64,000 nt of DNA from Calliopum simillimum. Taxonomy: Eukaryota > Arthropoda > Insecta > Diptera > Lauxaniidae. The stretch covers positions 161,000,492 to 161,064,491 of the forward strand of contig OX638368.1 of NCBI GenBank assembly GCA_951812925.1. Direction: 5' to 3'. The notes under the pieces were generated by a model. The model was given only the letters and a program-made list of their open reading frames with translations. It was not told the origin of the DNA and ran no database searches. Below, piece after piece: positions 9,728 through 23,031 of the stretch. The first letter of the stretch is position 1; every line of letters starts with the position of its first letter. A program made the translations under genes and the position numbers.

Positions 9728-11561
9728 AATTTTTTGCCTCCCGAACAAATTGACCCGGCCTACCAGACAAGCTTCCAAAACGGTCGGTGTTAGACAAACT
9801 TTTTTTTTGTGCAACTTAAAACTAAACAGTATGGAATATTGTTCTTCGACTTAGTTGAGCATAACTTCTTTTATCTATAAATAATATGATGCATTGTAAG
9901 AAAATAAATATGGAATGTTAATAATAAAATTTTAAAGGATTAATAAAAACGATATATCTAAATATAAGCAACATACAAGTCTTTCCTACATTATATTGTT
10001 TTCAATACATTTTTTTGTTTTTGCTTTAAAACACATTTTATTGATGTGGGCCACCCAAATTCGGTTGCTTGCGACTGCAACAACTTGTCAAATTTAACAC
10101 TTGACAAATTAATCAAAATTATTATCAATGACAACATCGTCATTGTCACTGTCATTGTCATCATCATCTTCAGCGCCATCTTTATTGCTGGTGTGCTGCT
10201 GCCTGCAACATATTTGCCAGCAATAAAAACGACAAGGATTGCGGAGCAGACCAGAGCAGAGAGATCTTAAACATTGGAATTTTTTTTATTTATTGCATAT
10301 CGCGCACACGAACATCACTCTGACAACGAACGCATACCATTAAAATAATTGTTGTTGCAGTTGTTGTTGTCAACATTATTATTATTTTTATTATTATTGT
10401 TATTGTGTTTACTGAAGGATCTGCCTGCGCCGTATGAGTGTGTGCTGCCAATTGATTTGTTCGCATGTAATCTGTCACATGACCACATCGGCAAACGAAG
10501 CAACAATCGTCGGCAACATATTGCAAGTGTTGCTATTGCTGCGCGCAATGCTGTTGTTGCCGTTGCTATCGCTGCATATTTGAAGTCCCTTTGGACATGA
10601 GATCTCGAAAAGGCAGCCAGCCAGTTGGTCTCGAGAATCATATTTTAAAGTTAACATGACAAGAATAATTGTAAATTTTTTTTTTTGCTGTAGTGTTGCC
10701 GATGCTGCTTAAGTTTCTTTTTTTCGTTCTTATTCGTTTGATAAATATGATAAAATGCATTATACACAATAACGACATCACAAGCGTACAGTTTTTAGAG
10801 CTTATTTTTACAAAAAAAAAAAAAAAAAATATTTATTGGGTCATTAGAAATTGTTTTGCAAAATACGCGATTTTATTATAATCATTATGATCATCATACG
10901 GCTATTATACAACAACAGCGACACTATCAATTTCAGTTGAAAACGACGACAAGAACAGTAAGGAAGAAGAAACTGATCCTTAAGTAGGCTTCCATCGAAA
11001 AGTTAAAAAAGAAACCAGTTAGGAGACATTCGGCCAAAGTCTTTAGTTACGTCGAGCTGTTTTTTTATTGGACTTTTTTATTTTGGTGACAATAACATTG
11101 ACCACAAAGTAAACTGGTCAAAGAGTTGGTCAGGAAAAAATGTGTGGCAGCACAACGCAATGAAGTAGCGAAAAAACAAGTTTGGCCAGTCAAAAGCGTA
11201 GGATCAGGAAACAAGTTTTGTGGCTGCAACGTTCTGTTATCAGGCGAAAACAAAACAAATTTTGTATTTGAGAATTTCTTGTTTATTCAATGAAATTTTT
11301 CAATTTACATCCTTTTTGGTTAAAATTCTGATTACAACTATGCAAATCTTTATTTTTTTTCAAAGTCATTTGATTCAAATCAATGAAAACTTATTTCTCT
11401 CATGCTATTACTATTCGATATATTTTGAGCATTTATAGATATTTTTTCTAAAACTTCATAGGCAATATAATTTGACAGTTTCTCACTTTTATCAATTAAC
11501 TTTTTCAATGTTTTTGGTTTGTATTCGTTAACTTTGAGTTCGAAGAAAAAAATTTGTAAAA

Positions 11562-12392
11562 AAACGATGGGAATTTTTTTTGGAAATCTTTTAATTAACA
11601 AAAAAGTGAGTGAACGAGCGCTAAAATATTCTTCGTTGCCAGAAGAGCGTATAATGTTCGGCGACCCCCACTTATTTTACCTTTCCAATTTTTCTCTCAA
11701 ACATACAACCCCCTTTTTCCCACCCCCTAATTGGGCCCCCAAAAAAAATTTTGATAAAAAAAAAAACAAAAAATTCCTCATTGCCGGGAGAGGGAAAAAA
11801 TGTTTTCAGACGTCCACTAATTTTTGCTCTCCAACATTTCTTTCAAATATACTATCCCATGTTTTCCACTCCTTAAGGGGGCTCCCAAACAAGAAACATC
11901 AAAACAAGAAAACATCAAAAAAAATCCTCATAACCAGGAGGCGAAATGTTCACCAACTCCCATTAATTTTTCCTCCTCAACATTTTTATTGATAATACTT
12001 TTCTCTTTTTTTCATCACTTAAGTGGCCTCCCTTACAAAATTTAGATAGAAAGAATAATTTTTGTATTGGAGGCCTCTTAAGGGGAGGGTAAAATAGGCT
12101 GGTGTGTAGGAAAAAAAATGTTGGAGAAAAAAATTAATGGGAGTCTGCGAATATTTTTTTCCTCTCACGGCACTGAGGAATTTTTGGAATATTTTTATAA
12201 AATTTTTGTAGGGGCGCTTCCTCAAGGGGTGGAAAAAATGGGGTAGAATATTTAAGAGAAATATTGGAGAGGAAAAATTAATGGGGGTTGGTGAGCACCT
12301 TTACCCTCTCCCGAAAACGAGGAATATTTTAGTGCTCTTTTACTCCCTTTTTTGTTAATAAAGCAATTTAAAAAAAATAGATCCCATCGTTT
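11562..12392. mobile_element. foldback element built of 146-bp tandem units
   Basis: The outer ends AAACGATGGGA (11562) and TCCCATCGTTT (ending 12392) are inverted. ATTAACAAAAAAGTGAGT is matched inward on the other side. The left arm carries tandem units starting near 11670, 11817 and 11963, a spacing of 146-147 bp. Each unit contains a CCCATTAATTTTTC block, a CCACCCCTTAAGGGG-like block and ATTCCTCANTGCCG. The right arm carries the same units inverted (12133 and 12278, 145 bp apart), meeting near 12055. The left arm has one unit more than the right. Arms made of tandem repeats are the hallmark of Drosophila Foldback (FB) elements, although the unit here is longer than FB's short repeats. Confidence 0.7.
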
Positions 12393-12786
12393 GCCCATTC
12401 TAAAAATAGTTTTAAAATTTGTTAAATACTGTACAGTAAGGTTTTTTAAAAAATTTTAACAAAATTAACCGAAAATGAAAATGGTGCCAAAATATGCCAA
12501 AACTAGTGTAAAAATTGCAATTTTTTATTTCAGCATAAATCAATCACAAATAAAATTTTACAGTGTGACCTGAAAGGGTTAAACCCCGTGCTGAACTGTA
12601 GCTTATCGCTTTTGTTATCACAAATGCTAAGAGCGCGCGAGAATGGTTTTAACTTTGGTTAAATTTTTGCAAACAAACCAAGCCAAATGCATGGAAAGAA
12701 TGAACCAATGCTAACAACACAACACATAAGCGCTGCAGTGTTTAAATCGCGCACAATACGCATGGCTCTTTGTTTGTATGTACGCG

Positions 12787-12830
12787 TATATAAGCCCTAA
12801 GGGCACTCACAACATACGAGTTCATCAGTT
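12787..12830 (+). promoter_or_regulatory. possible TATA promoter (plus strand)
   Basis: TATATAAG at 12787-12794 sits in a locally GC-richer patch. It is followed by TCATCAGTT at 12822-12830, an arthropod initiator-like TCAGT, giving a distance of 37-40 bp, slightly longer than usual. An ATG at 12873 opens a 73-codon frame of no recognisable similarity. It is antisense to hth. Evidence is limited to motif spacing. Confidence 0.25.
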
Positions 12831-13537
12831 ATTACCAACCAGCCGGCTGGACGACGCTAAAATTACATTTGTGTGAAGGAAGCACCCATTTGTATGGCAA
12901 GAGCAGTCTGTTTGTTCCACCACGTAGTATCTCTTTTATGTTTTTTTAAATTATCTTGGGATGTTTTTTTTTCTGTGCCACATTTTACGCGCCATTTTAA
13001 CTGCTGCTCGATGCAAAGTAAAACTCATTTGCATGCCATTTCAGTGAGTCGCCGCGATCCTGGCACTGCACAGTTCTACTCAGACATAAAATAAAAAATA
13101 AAAATCAGGTAGAGTGAAAGATAATGAAATTCACCTTGAAAACGCATGTGACTGAAAGTTAAAAGCGCTCATCGGGTTAAGCTTTTAAGTTACGAATACA
13201 AGGGATACCACAATGTATCAGAAGACTGATACACAGTTTGTTGTATATAAGTATGTTCTTATTGTAAGAATCTTACAAAAAAAAGTGAACTAGTTTAGAT
13301 ATGCGTTGCTTAGAGCAAGCAAAAACATTTGCGTTTCGTTTGGTTTTTAAAATATAGCACTTTACGACTCTTTGATATGATTTGATTCTCATTTTAGTTT
13401 ATGTATTTGGTTATAATTTGGAATCGTTCATTCGCCAAACGAATTAATCCAACATTCTCAATAGTTTTCATATATTAATGTAAAGTTTTTTTAGCATTTT
13501 CTAGAAGATTTAGCTTAAAAGTACAGATTACATCGTG

Positions 13538-13730
13538 AAGTGAAAAACACTAAGTCAGTTTATTTGGTATTTCTAGTCCAAAATATTATAGCCTTTAGGC
13601 TGATAATACCCTTTGAACCATATCTCTGTTAAAAAGTTGTTTTTATCATGAAAAAAAGCAAAACAACGATTTCAAAACTTGTTTTTATAAACTTCAAATA
13701 TTAAAAAAACTGACTTAGTGTTTTTCACTT
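13538..13730. mobile_element. small inverted-repeat element with perfect 24-bp ends
   Basis: The first 24 bases (13538-13561, AAGTGAAAAACACTAAGTCA...) are repeated exactly in inverse orientation at 13707-13730, separated by 145 bp of AT-rich sequence. The arrangement is MITE-like. I find no convincing flanking duplication and cannot assign a superfamily. Confidence 0.55.
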
Positions 13731-14469
13731 GAATAGGGGCGATATAATCTCTTCATACCTAGGGTATTCATGGCATCTTGGTATTTAGTTTAGTATTCAT
13801 ACAGCTAAGTTACTACAGTGAAATCTTTCTAAGGTGCATAGCAATGTGCCAAATCTTTTTTCGTTTAAGGGAGTTGCCTTGGTCAAAGACAAGCTTCACT
13901 GAGTGCTTAAAGCAAATTTTAAATTTATTTATGTAAAAGTGTATAAATACTAGACAGAACACCAATATATTGTGAATACCCTATATGGATGTAGGTAATT
14001 TGTGTTATCGATATAAATTCATTGCATATATATTTGAAAATGTGAAAACACAATTTATATGATTTAACAAATTACCAAGAAAAGGCTTTGGCATTCTAAG
14101 GAGTTAATTGTAAATTGATCTTTGTTATTTTGAGCAAATGGCATCTAGTTTTTTAACATTGGTTTGCAACTATTTTAATAAAAGCGAAGTACCTTTAAAG
14201 ACGTCCTACCTCAAGCAACTCATGATTTTTGATTTTAATTTTAAATAGGTTTTTTAATTTTTTTTTTTTTTTTTAGTTATATAATTCGGAAGTGCAAAAT
14301 TTTAGACGGCCAATAAAAACACTAGTTTGTGTGAGTTCTCTGTCCCCTTCTCATCTTATGACAGTTGGCTACTTTTTTTTTCCTACTTACTTTTCGACGT
14401 ATGCACTCGCTTTCTTCATCTGCTGCATTTCATTAACTCCATGCATTCTCATCGGTTAGATGCAGCTAC

Positions 14470-14507
14470 TATATAAACATTTAACCATCTACATTACTAT
14501 CAGCACA
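14470..14507 (+). promoter_or_regulatory. TATA box plus initiator with canonical spacing (plus strand)
   Basis: TATATAAA at 14470-14477 is followed by ATCAGCA, whose A at 14502 lies 32 bp from the first T of the TATA box, the standard distance in flies. No long ORF follows, so a product would be non-coding, or coding only after splicing. The signal is antisense to hth and intronic. Confidence 0.35.
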
Positions 14508-15697
14508 TATTGTCGGTTGGGAATTGCTCCAGTTTGGTTTTGGTTTTTTGCTCTAGGTACTATCTATCAGCTATAGATCTGAATCTCGCGCAGTGGTAAT
14601 TTTCGATTTCCTTTTCATAGATAATCTTTGGCTAAAGTCGTCGACTACAATCAGTACAACAACTGCAACAACAACAACAACATAATAACAACTTGTTACT
14701 GTTTTGCTACAGAATTCTAGATTGTATCTTATTCGCTTTGTTGTTGTGTATGTGCGCATGTTCTCTTCTTGTATCTGACTTTTTGCAAACGTTTTGTTTT
14801 TTTTTTGAAAAATCTCTCAAGTCGCATTTGCATCATTCTGACATTTAAATGATATGTAATTTTTGTCTCGTATTCTGTTGCTGTTGCTCTGTTGCTTCTT
14901 AAAAAACAATCTTTTTCTATATAAAAATGAATTAATTGTATTTTAAATCGTCGCTTTTTAAGCCACAAACTGCAATTGGCAACGAAAACCAGTTTGAACT
15001 GCGCGAAAAGTCGTCAGTCAGAAAAGAAAAAAACACTCGCAAAAAAACCCCATATGATTTGAATGGGTTTTTAAGTTACAGTGCACTAAAATCAGGCATT
15101 TTCAAGAAAGTACTGTATGTCTGATTTTCAGAAAGGAGTTTTATTCATTCTTTCTTAATATTTAACGGAAAAAATCTGTAGACCAAGTGGTGATTTAACA
15201 AAAATTTTCCAGCAAAAAGGCAGAGTGTCATGAGTGTCATGAGTGTCACGGACCCCAGAGTGAATTATCAAATAAGTTTAATCGATGCATATAAATGCCG
15301 CAACTTGATATTAAATACATTTTTATACTCAATTTTTATAATTTGAGTTTCATTCGTTTTCCGAAAGCAGGAAAAATTATGTTTCTCTCGATTTCAAATT
15401 TTACTTTTAAAGTTTTCAATAAAAAAATATGCGTGGTATCTGCAACTGTTTTATCCAAAAGATTACAAGGCAAAGCAATAAAAAAAAAAAAAAAATATTC
15501 TGCATAATCATTTAGATCAGCCAAAGAAAGGAGTTTTGTACTGAAGCATTATCATAAGTCTCACGTCGTAAAAATGGTTAGTAAATATATAACTTAAATA
15601 TCCAGTAAATTCAAAATTTTCATTAGTTTTGCAACTCGGCAATCAATATTATTAGAAATGTAAGCTTTTCGTGCAAAACTAAGCAAAAAAATCACAA

Positions 15698-15772
15698 GTG
15701 TCATAGTCATGAATTTCACAGTCATGAGTGTCACAGTCATGTGTGCCACAGTCATGATTGTAACGGTATTTG
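15698..15772. repeat. 15-bp minisatellite (GTGTCACAGTCATGA)
   Basis: Five adjacent 15-bp units at 15698, 15713, 15728, 15743 and 15758 differ by a few substitutions, with the last most diverged. A related 9-bp triplet GAGTGTCAT/C stands nearby at about 15224-15250. Translation on the minus strand gives a repetitive MTV pattern, an artefact of the period. Confidence 0.75.
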
Positions 15773-18700
15773 TAAAAAGACTGAGACCGATTATTTTTGG
15801 GTTAAATTCACAGTGAAGATTATGTTTGCTTTTTGCAGTGTATTTTATAAGAAAAAACAAGAATTTCTGAACACGAGCAAACCGGACGTTTTTTGCTTGG
15901 CTGCTTAGCTGCTTGGTTGGTTGGTGGTTCATTCGGCATTTCGGTCAAGAAACAAATTCGCTTACAACGAAAAACGACGACGACATTGCGCGCTGCTGAT
16001 GCAACGAACATTTGTGCCATCAGACATCAAATTTCATATCATTGTTGTTTTGGTTGTTGGTGTTGTCTGTATAGAGAATGATGAGGATGATGGGGGCATG
16101 AGGTTTTGTTTTTTTTTTCTAAATTCACAAGCTGTGAGTGACAAATGATAAAACAAAAACCTGTCGTGGGATGAGATAAGATCTGGCAACACTGCGCTAC
16201 ATAAAAAATTATAACAAGGCAACAAAATAAAACTCCAAAGGAATAAATAGAAACATTGTGATCGAAATTAAAACCTTTTTTAAAAATATTTTACTATAAA
16301 AACTCTGTACTAGAGCCAGTAGGCGAATTATAGTTCCCGAGCAGTTTGTAAAACTAAAATGAAGACGTCGACAGCAGTTAAATTTCTTAAATTGTTATCA
16401 GATTCTACAGATTCGTATGCATTAAATTTTATAATGCCAAAAAACCCACAGCTACCATGATGGCAACATACAAACTCTCTCAACATCTACAAAATCTTCA
16501 TTTATCAGTTGGGTGCATGTTTCTGTTGCAATCGAACAAAACGGCAACACGAAGACGACAACTGTGACGTTAGAAAACCTGTTCTTCTTCACCACTAAAG
16601 AAAGTGCGAAAAAAAGGAGGAGACTCTGCTACGCGACAAAAACTCAGCCCTCAATGTCTTCGTGCTATAAAATGTTTGACACAAAACACACTTGCAATGG
16701 AAACGTATGACCGTTAAGAAAAAAAAAATTGCAGAGTTGTAAATTCTCGAATGGAAAAAACATACTAAGTAACAAAAAAGGAACAAGAAGCAGTTGCGTG
16801 TTAATTAACTCTGCTGCTGCTGTTGTTGTTGGTGTAACCAACATGGCCAAGTGAGTAGTAGACTGACTGCAAAAATGCAAAAAGGTGTTAAACCATAATT
16901 AGCAAAAACAACTTATAGGCAGTGCAAGATTAACATTAAAACTGAAGAAAAAAAAAAGATGCGAAAAAAAGTAGTAGAAATAGTAAAAAATAATTGTAGA
17001 GTGCTAAAGCTAAACATTTGTCATATGATTACGTTTATAGTTACACGAACGTCTTCTTCAACTTCATTTTCTTAATTAGAAATTGGCCTGGTTGAGCATT
17101 GGAACTTTTTTTTTTTTGATTCGAATTGGCTGACTTTCACGGGATTGAAGAAATACGCATTAAGAGATGAAGTTTTTTTCTTTTAACCTGGGTTGATTGC
17201 TGTTAATCTCTCATTAAATGTTGGTCAGTAATTAAACACATAATACATTACGGACACGGCGAAAGTTCTAACGTTTAAAGTTTTTTTTTATTTTTTGCAA
17301 ATGATTTCTTGTATCAGATACACGCATCATCAGAAAAACATGTACATAATTATAATCGACATATGGATAGGGTATAGTGTTCGAAGAATGCTTTTGCTAT
17401 TTTGATTTTTCAACATAAAATGGAGACTTAAGTATATCGTCCCTACAAAAAAATAAGAGCAGTAAATTTTCAATTTGGAAAATTATTTTCTGAGTACCTA
17501 CATTTATACTGTTTAACTCTCAATAACGACACACAACAAATTCAGGATATAGATATCGATATGTCTAACGTAAAAGTTGGTAACTCGAAAATCGTAGTTT
17601 TTTGTTATGATCATTTTTGTATTGTTTTCGTTAAAACAAGAAAACAAAACACAAAAATTGAATAAATCCTTTTGAAATCTGTAGAAAAAGTAAAGGTTTT
17701 CCGACTATTAAATTGTTGTCACTATTCTAAATTGATTTACAGATTCACAATTTCAACTTATAATTTGGGTAAAATGAATACATATAAGTTGTAACTCTAG
17801 TTACCAACTAATGTTCTGTTTCTTCAACCAAATGTTCCATTATAAAAGTTGGTAAATTAACATGCCAACTAGCATTAAAAAAATAATTTAACGAACATCA
17901 CGTTGGTACGTATGTAGGACTTACAACCACTGTTTTTAAAGAAAAATTAACTTATAACTTTGTAAATTAAGTTATAAACTTTGGAAGTAAAATGTATTTA
18001 TGGTTTAAAATATTTTCATATGAACTTTTATATAAAATTTAAACAAAAATAGTATAAAAGATTTGTGACAAAGTATGGCAGAGTGGGAGGTCTGGGTGGT
18101 TTTGGAGAGTATGATGTCACATAATTCAAATCGAAAAATAGGATTATTAAGCTTTAAGCATATTAAAATTTTTTAAAAATTAAAAAAAAAAATGTTTCAA
18201 TTGATTTAAGGTATAATGTCACAAATATGGTGGTCTATAAAAATATGCCAGAATGTGACATGGGGTTCCAAAAATTGTGAAATTCGTTTGACGTAATTTA
18301 TAGATAGCTCCTAAAAAACCATCTACATTTTTTTTAAATTTTGTGTGTATTTTTTGATCGATGGGGACAGTATTGACGACTCTGCTCGAGGTTAGCTAGT
18401 TTTTTCTTTCTCCATGGGCAAAGCACGCTCATGTTTTCTTGTTTGATGAGAGAAAACACCTTATATCTATTAAATTCATATACACAGGCTATTTTCAAAT
18501 TTTTTTTCCGGATCACACAACTGATATATAAATGAGTTAATATAATTGGAGAGTTTCAAACAGAAGACCTTTAAGACCAGAAAAAAAAAAGTTTTGAGCT
18601 CGTTGTGCAAAATAATAAGAAGCGTGAGTCATTTTTTGCGAAATGAATATGTTAAGATGAAGTTTTAATAAATGAGAGGAGTTTGAAAATTACTTCGGAA

Positions 18701-21700
18701 ACCAATTTTTTTCTGCAAGGACAACAAAGTGAGCTTTTATATTTAGACATTCATTTATTATCAGAGCTTTTTTGAAAAATTCCAAAAATTATAATGCTAA
18801 ATAAAAATGAAAATGGGGATGGGTGACGAAATTTCTACATTTTTGTAAAAAGTGTAATGTTGAGGGCTGTAGCTTATAATTATATTCACAACCCTCATTC
18901 ATATTTTTTAAGGATTTGGACCCTAAGCATTATGATAATTATTGAAAGATCGTAATAAATTAAAAATATAACAAAAATTTATACAGGTCTATATTGTCAA
19001 TACCCAAATGTATGTGTGTGTTGATTTTATTTCTTATTTTTTTGAATTTCTCCAATTTTTCATTATGTCGCAAAGTAATTTTTCATGCTAAAAACCATGT
19101 AGGTGGCTCTGAAATTAAGTCAGCTTAAAGCCAAAACAGATTCCATACTAAATGGCTTTTTTTCTTCTTCTTCTTGATTTCAAGCATTTTAATTCAAACA
19201 ATTAAGTCTTGGCTATTCTTCAATGTCCGAAATGCTTTTAGCTTAACGACAACAACGAACAACAAAAAAAAAAAAAAAAAAATAAACACAAAAATATACA
19301 AAAGAAAAATTAATTTTTATAAACTACAAATTGAATCAGATATCTTTATACTATAGAGTAGAGGCAGCGAGGCAGAGAGACAGGCAGAAACCAGTTTAAG
19401 CCAAATTTTGAATAAACGAGCCAAAATGAAATTCTTCTCATTTGTATGCGATCATTGGATGTGGATACAAAACAATTTTGGGATCAAGTTCAGCTCGAAA
19501 AGAGGAATTGTCGCTGCGGGGGTGCAGTAGAGGGGGAGTACGGTATGCAAGACACAATAACGTTGCTACAAAAACAAAAAAATAATTTAATTTAGAAATG
19601 TCTGTTGCTAGCAATATCAGCTTCGCTACATTTGCATAATTTTTTACTTAAGTTGCAGATATTTGAAATTAAACTCAGTCATTAAGTCAAGACCAAGATC
19701 TGCTTGTCTAGCCAGCGCTCTAAGTGTGGTCCAAGCTATGGTTAAATGGTACTTCTTCCCCATCTCAAGCTGACTTCATGGCTGGCTGCGCTAGTTTTTT
19801 AATTAATTTTCCAAACGCACGCATATTTAATTTGTGTTTTTTTTTTTTGCTTTTCCTCACTCATGCTGCCTGCCATGCCATTCAATTTGTTTCCCCTTAA
19901 GTTTGGCGTTCCGAAAATGAAAAGAACGGACGCTAATTTGGTGAGACCGCCCCCGTAATAAAGTGTCGAAATTAGGCAACCTATAATTTTCGGTTTAGTC
20001 AAAATAACAAAAAAAAAAAAAAAATACGAAAAAAAAGCGAAAATACACAATTGAAAATGGAAATTTGTGAAAATGAAGTAGGTGAAGGTGTAGGTGTTGC
20101 TCTGAATTTGAAAACTAACAGTGCATAAAACTAATTTTTCCAAAGTTCCCCCACCGAAACCAAACAAAAAATAAAAGAAAAATCATATTGCATAATTTAT
20201 GGCTGCTTTTGTTGTTTGCATACCACCGGTTATCACAGTAAATCGATCTGGTAACACACAAAAAACACAAATTTTTTGGAAACAAAAATACACCAAAAGC
20301 AGCTAAATTTTAATTAACTGCCCGCGAGACCTGGCGCAGATAATGCAAAATCACACCTCATGATTTTTATTTCGAAAATTTTACCCTTGGCTTTTTCTTT
20401 TTGGCCAACAACAGACAGCGAACAGCCAACAGACAAAAAAAAAAAGGAAAAACTGGTGCTTCGTAGTGCGTAAATTTTTCACATAAAAATTTTAATTTTT
20501 TTTTTTTTTTGTTATTTTTACTGTCATAAAATTCAAATCAAATGTTTGTACTCTGCGCGCCTTTTCGTGTTGTGGGTAAAGTGCGGAAATAAAAACGAAA
20601 CCAAACGAATCAGAAAAATAGAATTTTATGTGCGAGGAAAAGCAGGTGATGGTGATGATGATGATGATCGTCATCATTTTCCATGGATTTACAGTGCCAT
20701 GTACCTATTGTTGTTGCTGTTGACGAAGTTGTTGCTCTTGGTGTATGCTGCTGCGGTGAATGAATGTGTAAAAATTCATTGTTGTTTATGGGCAACAACA
20801 TAAAAGCGAGCAATTGCAGCAACAGCAATAACAACAACAATAATAATAATAATAGTGATAACAACAACAAATTGTTGTTTGTTTTTGTTGCGGTGTCGGT
20901 GTTACAAACAACCAGGGGATAAATAAAAAAGAATAAAATTAAAAGTATAAATAAAACCAAAGATATAGAGGATGTTCGAAATAAATAAGCGAAAGAGCGA
21001 ATATTTTTAAACTTTAAAGAAACTAATTATTACTTTTTTTTTTTGTTTTTTGTGGGCTTTAATAGTAAATCCTTTTGTTTTTATTTTTTTGGATTCTGGA
21101 ATATTCTATTTCTATTTGGATTGATTTTAGAACTACTTCTGTGAAAATTCGTGCAAATTTTCTTAAACTTTTTCTGCATGCCACTGGCATTACCTCAAAC
21201 AACGCTATGTTGGTCTTTTGTTAGGTGTCGTGCAATCTTCCCTGAATATGCCTGCTTTTATTTTTGAACATCCCTGAACTATCTCTTGTATTTGCCTAAA
21301 TGGATTTGTAAGCTGTCAGTGTCCGATATGACCAATCCAGAGTTTCCTTGAAGGTTCGAATTTCAGTGCCAGCAAAAGCCCAAATATTTCCCTGCAAGGG
21401 GTCTCTTAAAAATTTAACGTTTCTCTACAAATTGCTTTTGCAATACGATCTAAGGTCACTATATCCAATAAAGTTAAATAATCCAAAGTAATAAGTCTAA
21501 AAACATTTTCAAAAAAACTGAACATTTTCGTTCAATGAAAATTGCATTTTCTTTCAGAACAAATTAATGGATTTAAATAAGGCTATCGAGAAAAGCTCGA
21601 ATTTTATAAATATGAAACATAGAGAAATATGAAATTGGATATGTCATGTATGTCCCGGGGCACAAAACCATTTTTATAATTAAAGTTGGATATCTGATCT

Positions 21701-23031
21701 ACTTACTACATTTATTTAACAAGAGCTTCTATACGAAAAGCTTAAAATAAAAAAATATTCTTAAGATTTTACTATGAATTATAGCATTAAGTGTTAAAAA
21801 GTCATTCTCCCGCCTGTCCCCAACCACTCCTTCCTTAGTGCACTAAATACGCTTGTGTCGCATATAACGTTATTTTATAAAAAACGTATATGATATTGTT
21901 AGTATATACGTATATAGTATGTACTTCAGTAACTTCAGTTTTTCTGTGTTAACTCTTTGCAAAGAATTTACTTAAATTGAATTGACAAACACAGAAGTTG
22001 GTCCCTCATTCTAGACTATCTCCGTTCAATTTTTCATATTCTAACATTTTTTAAATAATACTTAAAAAGAGAACTGGAAGTGGAAGCAAAGAGGATACTT
22101 AGTTTACTTTCATCTTCGTCAGTTTTGGTTTTTCGACAATAAGTGTTTTTAAAAAATTTAGAAATTTTGTAAATAACACGAGTGTATGACGTTCTCCTGG
22201 TGTAGGTTTTTTTAATTTCTAAACACATTTTTTTATCTATATATAATTAAATTAATAAACAATTAGCTTTAGTTGTAGCTTTCTTCCAGCTGACAATCTT
22301 CCGTCAAGTTTACTCCAGAAAAATGCTTCTCTTACGGGAGAATGTTGTTTATTTGTTAATTCATAAAACTTCTTGACCTAATTTTCCTATATATGATTAA
22401 GGGCTATCTCAGGGTTGACTGTTTTTATTTTTATTTGTATTTTGCTTGGTTTACATTTCTTTAAAATTATATAAAAGTTTAGTCTTATAACGTTTAAATA
22501 AACTTTTAAAAAATCCAACATAAATTTTTAGGGTTTCCATTTGATTATTTTCGTAATTTTTTTTTTTTAAATCTTACGTTTTTGACTAAATTGAAATTTT
22601 TAGTTTCAGAAACTTTTTAAAAATTTCTAACAAATATTCGGGGTTACCACCTGGTATTTTTACCATTTCTCCTTAAACCATATATTGAACAAATAAAAAA
22701 TAAATTTTTTAAAACGCTTAAATAAACATTCTAAAAAGCCAACATTGAGTTTTAGGGTTGCCAACTGGTAATTTTCCAAAATTTTGTTAAAATCATATTT
22801 CTAGCGACTAAATTAAAATTCTTGGTTTTAAAAACGAATACAAAAAATTACAACAAAATCAGGTGATAACCCTGAGAGCTCATGTATCATTTTCAAGAAG
22901 TTTTTTGAGCATTTTTGATACCAAAAATTTCAAAAGAATTTCTTTTTTTTTAAATAAAAATATGGTTAATGACAGATTTACAAAAAAAAAAAACAAAAAA
23001 AAAACAGATAGCAACCCTGAAAGTTTATGTA

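Noticed and set aside
9575..9793. 72-residue ORF over the right arm of the 9.4-kb foldback
   Set aside because: The mirrored arm does not keep an equivalent frame, so the ORF is not under coding constraint.
11519..11992. 157-residue ORF, the second longest in the window
   Set aside because: Lies across the foldback element and its 146-bp tandem units; Lys/Pro/Phe-rich with no similarity between equivalent units in frame.
15594..15932. 112-residue minus-strand ORF with repeating MTV motif
   Set aside because: Created by the 15-bp minisatellite at 15698-15772.
20610..20960. 116-residue minus-strand ORF with poly-Leu and poly-His
   Set aside because: Encoded by CAA/TTG and ATG/CAT triplet tracts.
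21345..21365. B-box-like GGTTCGAATTTC
   Set aside because: No A-box at the right distance and no flanking duplications; probably chance.
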